Assembly: GCF_000331735.1 (NCBI RefSeq)
Contig: NC_020126.1
Span: forward strand, 1,116,001 to 1,180,000
Length of the DNA stretch: 64,000 nt
From: Myxococcus stipitatus DSM 14675
Lineage (GTDB): Bacteria; Myxococcota; Myxococcia; Myxococcales; Myxococcaceae
Reading direction: 5' to 3'
A program made the translations under genes and the position numbers. Of this stretch, positions 1 to 7,750 are shown piece after piece. The notes below the pieces were generated by a model. The model had not been told where the DNA came from. It was given only the letters and a program-made list of their open reading frames with translations, and ran no database searches. Position 1 is the stretch's first letter, and each line of letters begins with the position of its first letter.

Positions 1-1026
1 CTCCAGCCCACGCACCACGTCATCCCTCCAGGCTGGATAGTTGTGTCCCCCACTGAATTCCCGGTACTCGACGCGGTGCCCCGAGGCCGTCAGCAGGGGG
101 GCGAGCCGCTGGTTCCCCTCCAAGAGGACCTCGAAGCGACCGCAGCTCATCCACACCCTCAGCGGGCGTCGTGGGACGTGGCGGGCCAGGTCGAAGACGA
201 CGAACTCGTGATTCTCCACGACGAAGGCGCCTGACTGGGCCAGCACCCGGCCGAAGACCTCCGGCGCGCGCAGTCCGGTGAACAGGGCCATGAGGCCGCC
301 CAGGGACGCCCCCAGCACGGCGTGCGCGCCGGGGTGGTGCCGCTCGTCCAGCAGGGGCAGGTTGGCGCGGGCCAGGGGCAGCACCTTCCACAGCAGCAGG
401 GCCACGGTGTACTCGCTGCACGCGTACTCCACGCCTCGCGTCATGCCGCCGTTGGAGACGAGCGCCAGGGCCACCGGGCGCATGCGCTCATCGGCGACGA
501 GCGTGTCCACCAGCTCCGGCAGGCGCACGCGGCGCAGGTAGTCCTCGCCGTCGAACACCACCAGCAGCGGCACGGGCTCTCGCGTGGGGGGGGCGTACAG
601 GTGCACGGTGCGCTCGCCATCCAGCCCCACGTCGGACATGTCCACGCGGTGCTGGGTGACACGTCCTCGAGGCGCCCCCCTGGGTCTGCGCGCCGGCAGC
701 GAAGGCCCGCCCTCCGGCATGTAGAACGCGTGGTTGACGTCGCCGAAGCCGTTGTCGGAGACGCGGGGGTTGAAGTCGTCGCGCAGCCGCTGTCCGCGCG
801 CGTCGAACAGCGCGTACTCGACATAGGCATCGCGAGGCAGCGCCAGCGAGCGGACCCACAGCCCCGGCGCCACGCGCTCCAGGGCGAGGGGCTCTCCCCT
901 CCAGTCCTGGAAGTCCCCCTGGAGGAACACGGGCCCTCGGCCGCGCCACACGAAGGTGGCGGTGTCTCCCGTGATGACGGGCGTCCCCTCGGCGCGCGCG
1001 CGTACTTCCAGCTCCCTGGCGTCCAT
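1..1026 (-). CDS. Esterase D / enterochelin esterase-like alpha/beta hydrolase (3' end outside window)
   Basis: Serine hydrolase of the enterochelin esterase/esterase D type. The minus-strand frame opens at the ATG at 1026 and runs without a stop to base 1, so the C-terminus lies outside the window. An N-terminal region of about 100 residues resembles the early-set beta-sandwich that precedes these hydrolases (FVWRGRGPVFLQGDFQDW). The alpha/beta core follows with the strand LLVVFDGEDYL, the nucleophile elbow GASLGG and a likely catalytic His in GGHNYPAW. No signal peptide is seen. It lies 11 bp downstream of the epimerase gene and is probably the third gene of a minus-strand operon that starts at the carotenoid operator. 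The substrate is unknown; linking it to siderophore or carotenoid esters would be guesswork. Confidence 0.8.
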   Translation of the reverse strand, partial: MDARELEVRARAEGTPVITGDTATFVWRGRGPVFLQGDFQDWRGEPLALERVAPGLWVRSLALPRDAYVEYALFDARGQRLRDDFNPRVSDNGFGDVNHAFYMPEGGPSLPARRPRGAPRGRVTQHRVDMSDVGLDGERTVHLYAPPTREPVPLLVVFDGEDYLRRVRLPELVDTLVADERMRPVALALVSNGGMTRGVEYACSEYTVALLLWKVLPLARANLPLLDERHHPGAHAVLGASLGGLMALFTGLRAPEVFGRVLAQSGAFVVENHEFVVFDLARHVPRRPLRVWMSCGRFEVLLEGNQRLAPLLTASGHRVEYREFSGGHNYPAWRDDVVRGLE

Positions 1027-1037
1027 GGCTCGTCAAC

Positions 1038-1943
1038 CTATGACAGCAGGTTTCGCAGGGCTCCCTCCACCTCGGGGAAGCGGAAGGTGAAGCCCGCCTT
1101 CTGCGCGCGCGAAGGCAGCACGCGCTGACCCTCCACGACGACCTTCGCCATCTCCCCCATGGCCGCCTTCACCACGAACGCGGGGATGTGAATCACCGAC
1201 GGCCTTCCCAGCGCATGGCCCAGCGCATGTGCGAAGGCCGCGTTGGTGACGGGCTCCGGCGCCGTGGCGTTGAAGGGACCTTCGAGCGGCGTGTCCCCGA
1301 GCACGAAGCACAAGAGCGCCTGCGCGTCCTCGCGATGAATCCAGCTGACGTACTGCCGGCCGTTGCCCACGGGCCCTCCGGCGCCGATGCGGAAGGGCGG
1401 CAACATCTTGTGCAGTGCGCCGCCATCGGGGTGCAGCACCACGCCCATGCGCACCACCGCGGTGGAGATGTTCGCCTCCCGCGCTCGTGCCGCCTCCGCC
1501 TCCCACGCCATGCACACCCGCGCGAGGAAGTCGTCTCCGGGTGAGCTCTCCTCCGTCAGCGGCTCCGCCTCGCGAGCCCCTCCGTAGTAGCCGATGGCGG
1601 ACGCGGACACGAAGCGCTTCACCGTGCCCGCCGCCTTCGCCGCCTCCACCAACAGCCGCGTGCCCCGCACCCGACTGTCGTGGATGCGCTGCTTGGCCTC
1701 CGCGTTCCACCGCTGCGCCACGGGCTCCCCCGCCAGATGCAGCACCGCCTCCGCGCCGGCCAGGGCCTCCCCGGACACCGCCGTCCCCGTGTCATACGCG
1801 GCCCCCGTCACGCCCGGCGGTAACCGCTCCAGCGCCTTGGGCACGTCGCGCGCGAGCACGTGGACGTGGTGCCCCCGGCTCAACAAACCCTGGACAACAC
1901 CCACGCCCAGGAAGCCCGTGGCGCCCGTGACAGCCACCTTCAT
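1038..1943 (-). CDS. TIGR01777-family NAD(P)-dependent epimerase (YfcH/SDR39U1-like)
   Basis: Extended short-chain dehydrogenase of the TIGR01777 family, 301 residues. The Rossmann motif TGATGFLG is at the N-terminus (MKVAVTGATGFLG), the family signature lies around VLHLAGEPVAQRW, and the active-site YYG occurs in SASAIGYYGG. The C-terminal domain ends with the typical FxFPxxxxAL pattern (FTFRFPEVEGALRNLL). The start at 1943 is chosen because its ATGA overlaps the stop of the upstream redoxin-like gene, which implies translational coupling; a longer upstream frame exists but overlaps that gene. Family members are linked to cell division or metabolism but their substrate is unknown. It probably shares the divergent promoter next to crtE. 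Confidence 0.9.
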   Translation of the reverse strand: MKVAVTGATGFLGVGVVQGLLSRGHHVHVLARDVPKALERLPPGVTGAAYDTGTAVSGEALAGAEAVLHLAGEPVAQRWNAEAKQRIHDSRVRGTRLLVEAAKAAGTVKRFVSASAIGYYGGAREAEPLTEESSPGDDFLARVCMAWEAEAARAREANISTAVVRMGVVLHPDGGALHKMLPPFRIGAGGPVGNGRQYVSWIHREDAQALLCFVLGDTPLEGPFNATAPEPVTNAAFAHALGHALGRPSVIHIPAFVVKAAMGEMAKVVVEGQRVLPSRAQKAGFTFRFPEVEGALRNLLS

Positions 1944-2503
1944 GGGGACGCTCCCGGCGCCGCGGGTGTCGTCAGGTCCACGCCCACCAACTGGCTGAGC
2001 GCGGAGAAGAACGCCACCTGCTCCTCGGGCTTCATCCGCCCGGAGTGCCGGTAGACCACCGCGCCTCGTGCATCGAGCAACAGGACATTCGAGGTCTTCA
2101 TGGGCAGGGACCATGGGGACGCACCCATCGTCCCGTCCAGGTCGACCAGGATGGGCACCCCCACCTTCTTTTCTTCATCCCGCACATAGGAGAGGGCAAT
2201 CTGCCGTGCGGGGAAGAAGTCGAAGGACTTCAGGTTGGCCACCGCCACCACCCAGGCGGAGCCCAGCAGGTTGCGCTCACGCCCCCGCGCGAAGAGGTCC
2301 TCTTTCAGTCCCGCGTTGAGCGCGGTGGAGTCCCGGTCCTCGTAGAACAAGATGACCGGTTTGCCCCGCCACTTGGACAACCGGACGGAGTCCCCGCTGG
2401 AAGTTCGTAACGCGGCATCGGGTGGGACGTCCGGTGAATTGGATGCGAGAGCGGCCTGTGTGAACAGGACCACTGCCAGCGTGCCTGTGATCCACAGCTT
2501 CAT
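1940..2503 (-). CDS. Exported thioredoxin-fold (redoxin/YtfJ-like) protein
   Basis: A 187-residue protein with a clear signal peptide (MKLWITGTLAVVLFTQAALA, cleavage near residue 20), so it acts outside the cytoplasm. The mature part looks like a redoxin fold: RLSKWRGKPVILFYEDRDS in the position of the first strand-helix unit, then VPILVDLDGTMG and NVLLLDARGAVVYRHSG. There is no CxxC and no cysteine at the usual peroxidatic position, so dithiol chemistry is unlikely; YtfJ-like proteins show the same lack. AGGGG lies upstream of the ATG. This is the first gene of a three-gene minus-strand operon whose promoter overlaps the crt operator, so light or B12 control is possible. Confidence 0.75.
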   Translation of the reverse strand: MKLWITGTLAVVLFTQAALASNSPDVPPDAALRTSSGDSVRLSKWRGKPVILFYEDRDSTALNAGLKEDLFARGRERNLLGSAWVVAVANLKSFDFFPARQIALSYVRDEEKKVGVPILVDLDGTMGASPWSLPMKTSNVLLLDARGAVVYRHSGRMKPEEQVAFFSALSQLVGVDLTTPAAPGASP

Positions 2504-2517
2504 GGAAGGTGACCCCT

Positions 2518-2561
2518 AGTGGACAAGGTTTATACAGACATTAGACATAGCCTTGACAAGC
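2518..2561 (+). promoter_or_regulatory. Candidate CarA/CarH operator: four 11-bp direct repeats
   Basis: The trinucleotide ACA recurs at 2523, 2534, 2545 and 2556, exactly 11 bp apart. The four units are AGTGGACAAGG, TTTATACAGAC, ATTAGACATAG and CCTTGACAAGC, with a loose consensus nnTnGACAnnG. Tandem 11-bp repeats read by successive MerR-type domains are the known operator form for CarH-type B12 photoreceptors, and carA and carH close the operon that starts here. The fourth unit contains the crt -35 hexamer TTGACA, so occupancy would block RNA polymerase. Assignment to CarA/CarH is inferred from architecture and context. Confidence 0.75.
2529..2559 (-). promoter_or_regulatory. Candidate divergent promoter for the redoxin-epimerase-esterase operon
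   Basis: On the minus strand, TTGTCA (2559-2554) is followed after 19 bp by TATAAA (2534-2529), placing a transcript start near 2522, about 20 bp before the ATG at 2503. The spacing is longer than ideal. The hexamers lie inside the 11-bp repeat array, so a protein bound there should affect both directions. Confidence 0.45.
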
Positions 2562-2581
2562 CATGGACGCAACGCTACCTC
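2553..2581 (+). promoter_or_regulatory. Candidate promoter of the crt-carA-carH operon
   Basis: A perfect -35 hexamer TTGACA (2553-2558) is followed after 17 bp by TACCTC (2576-2581), a weak -10. A start of transcription near 2588 would put the in-frame ATG at 2563 upstream of the transcript. That is why a later GTG is preferred as the crtE start. The poor -10 fits a promoter held off by repressors, but no transcript start is visible from sequence. Confidence 0.55.
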
Positions 2582-2619
2582 TGGAAGGACGGACAGCTGT
2601 GAAACTGGAGGAATCACCC

Positions 2620-3705
2620 GTGGCCCTTCCTCGACCCGCGGTGTTGCCGTCCCCGGGAGAGGTCCCCCTGGAGCGGGCGTGGCTGTCGCTCATCCATGCG
2701 CAGGTGGAGGCGTCGTTGGGGGAGCTCTTCGAGCTTCCCGATGAGGTGGGCATCGACGCGCGCTGGTCTCGGGCGATGGAGGAGGCGAAGGCGTTCGCGC
2801 TGCGTCCCGCGAAGCGGGTGCGGCCCCTGCTGGTGATGGCGGGGCACTGCCTGGCGCGAGGCACTCCCGTGGTCCCCTCCGAGCTGTGGCGCTTCGCCGC
2901 GGGGATGGAGCTGCTCCACACCTTCCTGCTCATCCACGACGACATCGCGGACCGTGCCTCGCTGCGGCGTGGCGGCGTGGCGCTGCACCGCGTGCTGGCC
3001 CCGGGCCGCATGGGCGAGGACCTGGCGGTGGTGGTGGGGGACCACCTCTTCGCGCGCTCCTTGGAAGCGATGCTGGAGTCGGGGCTGCCGGGCGTGGCGA
3101 AGGTGGTGCGCCACTACCTGGCGGTGTGTCGGCACACGGCGGCGGGCCAATACCTGGACCTGGCGCTGGGGCACGCGCCGCTGTCGGAGGTGTCGCTCTT
3201 CCAGGTCCTCCGCGTGGCCTATCTGAAGACGGCTCGCTATGGCTTCTGCGCGCCCCTGGTGTGTGGCGGCATGTTGGGCGGCGCGAGCGCGGAGCTGCTC
3301 GACGGCCTGGAGCGCGTGGGGCGCCACGTGGGGCTCGCGTACCAGCTCCAGGATGACGTGATGGGACTCTTCGGAGACTCGCGCGTCGCGGGCAAGGCGT
3401 CGGACGGGGACTTCCTCCAGGGCAAGCGCACCTTCCCGGTGCTCGCGGCGCTGGCGCGGGCCACGCCCGGTGGACGCGCGGAGCTGGAGGCGCTGTGGAC
3501 GCTGCCCGAGTCGCGCAAGGACGCGGAGGCGCTCGCACGGGCGCGGGCCCTGGTGGAGCAGTTCGGCGGGCGCGCGGCGTGTGAGCGGATGGTGGAGCGG
3601 AGCACGCGTGCTGCTCGGCGGGCGCTCCAGTCGCTGCCCAACTCCAACGGCGTGAGGGACTTGCTGGATGCCCTCATCGTCCACCTCTCGCGGCGCGTGT
3701 CTTGA
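2620..3705 (+). CDS. crtE: Geranylgeranyl diphosphate synthase CrtE
   Basis: Polyprenyl synthase making C20 geranylgeranyl diphosphate for carotenoids. From the GTG at 2620 it has 361 residues. The first aspartate-rich motif DDIAD is at about 107-111. The second region reads QDDVMG (about 245), where the usual last Asp is Gly, as in some bacterial CrtE proteins. KRVRPLL and GKRTFP are further prenyltransferase signatures. The frame is open back to an ATG at 2563, and a GTG at 2599 is also possible. I prefer 2620 because GGAGGA sits 7 nt upstream and because 2563 falls inside the predicted promoter. First gene of the eleven-gene carotenoid operon; crtI starts 7 bp after its stop. Confidence 0.93.
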   Translation: MALPRPAVLPSPGEVPLERAWLSLIHAQVEASLGELFELPDEVGIDARWSRAMEEAKAFALRPAKRVRPLLVMAGHCLARGTPVVPSELWRFAAGMELLHTFLLIHDDIADRASLRRGGVALHRVLAPGRMGEDLAVVVGDHLFARSLEAMLESGLPGVAKVVRHYLAVCRHTAAGQYLDLALGHAPLSEVSLFQVLRVAYLKTARYGFCAPLVCGGMLGGASAELLDGLERVGRHVGLAYQLQDDVMGLFGDSRVAGKASDGDFLQGKRTFPVLAALARATPGGRAELEALWTLPESRKDAEALARARALVEQFGGRAACERMVERSTRAARRALQSLPNSNGVRDLLDALIVHLSRRVS

Positions 3706-3712
3706 GGAGACC

Positions 3713-5272
3713 ATGAGCGGACGCACGCAAGGCAGACGGGTGGTGGTGGTGGGCGCGGGCGTGGGAGGCCTGGCCGCGGCGGCGCGGCTGGCGCACCAGG
3801 GCTTCGAGGTGCAGGTCGTCGAGAAGACAGGCGCGCCCGGTGGGCGCTGCGGCCGGCTGCGAGTGGACGGGTTCACCTGGGACCTCGGTCCCACCATCGT
3901 GCTGATGCCGGAGGTGTTCGAGGAGACCTTCCGCGCGCTGGGCCGACGAATCGAGGACTACCTGACGTTGCTCAAGTGCGAGCCGAACTACCGGCTGCAC
4001 TTCCGGGATGGCTCGGACGTCACCTTCACCTCCGAGCTGTGCGCCATGGGGCGCGAGCTGGAGCGGGTGGAGCCCGGCAGCTACGCGCGCTACCTCGCCT
4101 TCCTCGCGCAGGGCCGTGTCCAGTACCGCACCAGCCTGGACCACCTGGTGGGCCGCAACTACGCGGGCATCACCGACTACCTCTCGCCGCGAGTGCTGGC
4201 CCGCATCTTCCAGGTGCGCGCGCACCGCCGCATGTACTCGGACGTCAGCCGCTACTTCCGCGATGACCGGCTGCGCGCGGCGATGACGTTCCAGACGATG
4301 TACCTGGGCGTGTCTCCCTTCGAGTCGCCCGCGGTGTATGGCCTGCTGCCCTTCACCGAGCTGGGCGTGGGCATCTGGTTCCCGAAGGGAGGGCTGTATG
4401 CCATTCCCCAGGCGCTGGAGCGGCTGGCGCTGGAGGAGGGCGTGCGCATCCACTACGGGACGCCGGTGGAGCGCATCCTCACGGAGGGTGGCCGCACGAC
4501 GGGCGTCCGGTTGCAGGGCGGCGAGGTGTTGGAGGCGGACGCCGTGCTGTGCAACGCGGACCTGCCCTACGCCTACGAGAAGCTGCTGGACCCGGAGGCC
4601 ACGACGCTCAAGCGGCGCGAGAAGCTGCGCTACACGTCCAGCGGCTACATGCTCTACCTGGGGCTGCGCCGGAAGTACCCGGAGCTCCTGCACCACAACG
4701 TGGTGTTCGGCCGCGACTACCGGGGCTCGTTCGACGACATCTTCGAGCGCTTCCGAGTGCCGGAGGACCCGAGCTTCTACGTCAACGCGCCCACGCGCAC
4801 GGATGCGTCGCTGGCGCCCGCGGGCAAGGACTCGCTCTACGTGTTGGTGCCCGTGCCGCACCAGCATCCGTCGTTGGACTGGAAGGTGGAGGGGCCGAAG
4901 GTCCGCGCCAAGGTCTTCGCGCGGCTCTCCGAGCTGGGCTTTCCGAAGCTGGAGTCGGACATCGAGGTGGAGCGGGTCTTCACGCCGGATGACTGGGCGG
5001 GGACGTTCAACCTGGCGCGCGGCAGTGCGTTCGGGTTGGCGCAGAACTTCTTCCAGATTGGTCCCTTCCGGCCCGCGAATCAGGACGCGAGGGTGAAGAA
5101 CCTGTTCTTCGTCGGGGCCTCGACGCAGCCGGGGACGGGGCTGCCCACGGTGCTCATCTCCGCGCGGCTGGTGACGGAGCGGCTGACGGACTGGGCGCGG
5201 GCGCAGGGCGTGACGTTGGTGTCTCGCGAGCGTGCGCCGACGTCCCTGTCGAAGAAGGAGGCCGCGGCATGA
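3713..5272 (+). CDS. crtI: Phytoene desaturase CrtI (CrtIa position of the myxobacterial operon)
   Basis: FAD-dependent carotenoid dehydrogenase of 519 residues that introduces double bonds into phytoene. The N-terminal dinucleotide-binding motif reads VVVVGAGVGGLAAAARLA, followed by EKTGAPGGRCG. The C-terminal CrtI-family signature is VKNLFFVGASTQPGTGLPTV. The ATG at 3713 follows GAGGAG directly downstream of the crtE stop; an in-frame extension into crtE is discarded. In Myxococcus xanthus the desaturase at this position is called CrtIa and works with a second, unlinked desaturase, so phytoene may not be fully desaturated by this enzyme alone. The 3' end overlaps crtB by 4 bp. Confidence 0.95.
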   Translation: MSGRTQGRRVVVVGAGVGGLAAAARLAHQGFEVQVVEKTGAPGGRCGRLRVDGFTWDLGPTIVLMPEVFEETFRALGRRIEDYLTLLKCEPNYRLHFRDGSDVTFTSELCAMGRELERVEPGSYARYLAFLAQGRVQYRTSLDHLVGRNYAGITDYLSPRVLARIFQVRAHRRMYSDVSRYFRDDRLRAAMTFQTMYLGVSPFESPAVYGLLPFTELGVGIWFPKGGLYAIPQALERLALEEGVRIHYGTPVERILTEGGRTTGVRLQGGEVLEADAVLCNADLPYAYEKLLDPEATTLKRREKLRYTSSGYMLYLGLRRKYPELLHHNVVFGRDYRGSFDDIFERFRVPEDPSFYVNAPTRTDASLAPAGKDSLYVLVPVPHQHPSLDWKVEGPKVRAKVFARLSELGFPKLESDIEVERVFTPDDWAGTFNLARGSAFGLAQNFFQIGPFRPANQDARVKNLFFVGASTQPGTGLPTVLISARLVTERLTDWARAQGVTLVSRERAPTSLSKKEAAA

Positions 5273-6288
5273 GCACCTCCTCCGAAGATGGGGCGCTGGT
5301 GCGCCAGGGATACGCGTTGGCCCGGAAGGTGACGCGTCACCACGCGAAGAGCTTCTTCTTCGCGTCGTATCTGTTGTTCGGGCAGCGTCGGAAGGCGGCG
5401 TTCGCGTTGTATGCGTTCTGCCGGCGGCTCGATGACCTGGTGGATGAGGCGGGCTCGGGCGCGGAGGAGCTGTCCGTGCGGCTGGCTCGGGCGCGGAGCC
5501 GGGTGGCGGAGCTGTATGTGTCCATGCCGGAGCTGGCGTCGGAGGAGATGGGACCGCCGGGGGGGCGGCTCGAGGGTGGGGTGGCGCGCTCGCCGTGGGA
5601 CGCGGGGGAGTTCGCGGCGCTCGCGCATACGGTGCGGCACTACCGGATTCCGGAGCAGCCCTTCCAGGACCTCATCTCCGGCATGGAGATGGACCTGACG
5701 AAGCACCGCTATGAGACGTGGGCGGAGCTGGACCTCTACTGCTACCGCGTGGCGGGTGTGGTGGGGTTGATGCTGACGCCGGTGCTGGGGTGCTCGGATG
5801 TGACGGCGCTGCGGCCGGCGGCGGACCTGGGCCGGGGGATGCAGCTCACGAACATCCTGCGCGACGTGCGCGAGGATCTCGAGCGAGGCCGGGTGTACCT
5901 GCCCGCCGAGGAGCTGGCCGCGTTCGGGCTGTCCGAGGAGGACCTGCGGCGCGGCACGGTGGATGCGCGGTGGCGGGAGTTCATGCGCTTCCAGGTGGCT
6001 CGGGCGCGCTCGTACTACGCGAGGGCGGCGCAAGGGGTGCCTTCGCTGACGGGCTTCGGGAGTCAGCGGATGGTGCGGCTGATGGGCGCCATCTATGGCG
6101 ACATCCTTCGCGACATCGAAGCGCGGGACTACGACGTGTTCAGCGCGCGGGCGCATGTGACGACGCGGCGGAAGCTGGCGCTGGCCGCGGCGTCGTTCCT
6201 GCGTCCCGAGTCCGTGCTGCCCAGGCTCCCGGAAGGGGCGCACGTGCCGCTGCTTCCCGGGGTGCTGGAGGAGCGACGCCATGGGTGA
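5269..6288 (+). CDS. crtB: Phytoene synthase CrtB
   Basis: Head-to-head condensation of two geranylgeranyl diphosphates to 15-cis-phytoene. The 339-residue protein carries both aspartate-rich sites of the squalene/phytoene synthase family: DDLVDE in YAFCRRLDDLVDE (about residue 50) and RDVREDLERGRVYLP (about 200). KSFFFASYL near the N-terminus is also characteristic. The ATG overlaps the crtI stop (ATGA), giving tight coupling of the first committed step to the desaturase. A glycine-rich stretch around 95-120 (GPPGGRLEGGV) is longer than in many homologues and is probably a surface loop. Confidence 0.96.
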   Translation: MSTSSEDGALVRQGYALARKVTRHHAKSFFFASYLLFGQRRKAAFALYAFCRRLDDLVDEAGSGAEELSVRLARARSRVAELYVSMPELASEEMGPPGGRLEGGVARSPWDAGEFAALAHTVRHYRIPEQPFQDLISGMEMDLTKHRYETWAELDLYCYRVAGVVGLMLTPVLGCSDVTALRPAADLGRGMQLTNILRDVREDLERGRVYLPAEELAAFGLSEEDLRRGTVDARWREFMRFQVARARSYYARAAQGVPSLTGFGSQRMVRLMGAIYGDILRDIEARDYDVFSARAHVTTRRKLALAAASFLRPESVLPRLPEGAHVPLLPGVLEERRHG

Positions 6289-7750
6289 GTCGCGCATGCG
6301 GAGGCGTGTCGCCGTGGTGGGCGGTGGCATCGGCGGGCTCACCGCCGCGGGGCTGTTGGCTCGAGAGGGGCATGACGTGACGCTCTTCGAGGGCGGGGCC
6401 TCGCTCGGCGGCAAGGCTCAAGCGGTCACGGTGGACGGCGTGACGTTGGACACGGGGCCCACGTTGCTCACGTTGCCGGACCTGGTGCGCGGCACGTTCG
6501 AGCAATTGGGCGCATCGGACCTGATGCCTCCGCTCACGGAGCTGGAGACGCAGTGTGCCTACCGGTTCGCGGATGGGGGCACGTTCACCGCGTTCAAGGA
6601 CCTGGAGCGCACCGTGGCGAGTGCCGACCGCGTGAGCCCAGGAGAAGGTGAGGGGCTGCGTCGCCTCTTCGCGGAGGCCGAGGACATCTGGAGGGCCGCG
6701 GGCGAGCCGTACCTGGAAGCTCCGTTCGAGGGCATGGCTGGCTTCATGGGGCGGGTGGCTCGGCGGGGGATTGGCGCGGTGCTGGCGGGGATGCGGATGT
6801 CGTCCCTGCATGGGCTGGCGGTGAAGCACCTGCGCACGCCTCAGCTTCAACAGTACGTGGGCCGCTTCGCGACCTACGCGGGGGCCTCGCCCTACGAGGC
6901 GAGCGCGGCCTTCGCGCTGATTCCTCACATCGAGCGGGCGATGGGGGTCCACCACGCGCAGGGGGGCGTGGGCGCGTTGGTGGATGCGCTGGGGCGAGCG
7001 GTGCGCAGGCTCGGCGTCACCGTGCATCTGAAGACGAAGGCTCGCTTCGAGCGCACGGGCGAGGGCTATCGCGTGAGCGCGGGAGCCGACGCAGAGGGCT
7101 TCGACAGCGTCGTGGTGAACGCGGACCCGTTGGAGTCGCTGCATCGCGGCGAGGAGTCGCTGGCGCTCTCCGGTTACGTGTTGCTGCTGGAGGTGGAAGG
7201 ACGCCCCTCGCTGCCGCACCACGCGGTCCTCTTCGGCGGGGACTATCGGCGCGAGTTCGACGAGCTGTTCCGGGGAGAGCTCGCGTCGGACCCCACGGTG
7301 TACTTCTGCAACCCGTCCGCGACGGATGCCACGATGGTGCCGCCGGGGCGCACGGGCCTGTTCGTCATGGTGAACGCACCGTCGTTGCCCGTGGAGGCGG
7401 CGAGGGCGGAGGTGGAGGCTCGTGCCTGGGAGCTGCATGGCGCTCGGGTGAAGGCGCAGATGTTCGAGAAGCTCTTCGCCCACCATCCGGAGCTGCGCGG
7501 ACGCGTGCGTATCCTGGGGCAGCGCTCGCCGGTGGACCTCGCGGCGCAAGGGGCGCCGGGCGGGTCCATCTATGGCTTCCTGCCGCACGGCAAGTTCGGT
7601 CCGTTCCGCCGTCCGCGCATCCGAGGAACCACGCCGGGCCTGTTCTTCGCGGGCGGGGGAACGCATCCCGGTGGCGGTGTGCCGCTGGTGATGCTGTCGG
7701 GGCGCTTCGCCGCGGAGCTGGCCTCGGAGCATCTGCGGAGGAGTGCATGA
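6281..7750 (+). CDS. crtD: CrtD-like carotenoid dehydrogenase
   Basis: Second CrtI-family flavoenzyme of the operon, 489 residues. The FAD motif is VAVVGGGIGGLTAAGLLA with EGGASLGGKAQ after it. The C-terminal family motif is GLFFAGGGTHPGGGVPLVMLSGR, and GGGTHPGGG rather than GASTQPGTG points to the CrtD (hydroxy/methoxyneurosporene desaturase) branch. In this pathway it would act on 1-hydroxy carotenoids made by CrtC, introducing the 3,4 double bond. The start overlaps crtB by 8 bp. Which reaction it performs cannot be proved from sequence, since CrtI and CrtD branches share motifs. Confidence 0.9.
   Translation: MGESRMRRRVAVVGGGIGGLTAAGLLAREGHDVTLFEGGASLGGKAQAVTVDGVTLDTGPTLLTLPDLVRGTFEQLGASDLMPPLTELETQCAYRFADGGTFTAFKDLERTVASADRVSPGEGEGLRRLFAEAEDIWRAAGEPYLEAPFEGMAGFMGRVARRGIGAVLAGMRMSSLHGLAVKHLRTPQLQQYVGRFATYAGASPYEASAAFALIPHIERAMGVHHAQGGVGALVDALGRAVRRLGVTVHLKTKARFERTGEGYRVSAGADAEGFDSVVVNADPLESLHRGEESLALSGYVLLLEVEGRPSLPHHAVLFGGDYRREFDELFRGELASDPTVYFCNPSATDATMVPPGRTGLFVMVNAPSLPVEAARAEVEARAWELHGARVKAQMFEKLFAHHPELRGRVRILGQRSPVDLAAQGAPGGSIYGFLPHGKFGPFRRPRIRGTTPGLFFAGGGTHPGGGVPLVMLSGRFAAELASEHLRRSA

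Noticed and set aside
1273..1710. Minus-strand frame at 1033-1710 inside the epimerase gene
   Set aside because: Shadow frame with Gly/Arg-rich low-complexity translation; the epimerase frame has Rossmann and YYG motifs.
2563..2619. ATG at 2563 as the crtE start
   Set aside because: It falls between the predicted -35 and -10 and lacks a ribosome-binding site. A GTG with GGAGGA upstream exists at 2620. Not fully excluded.
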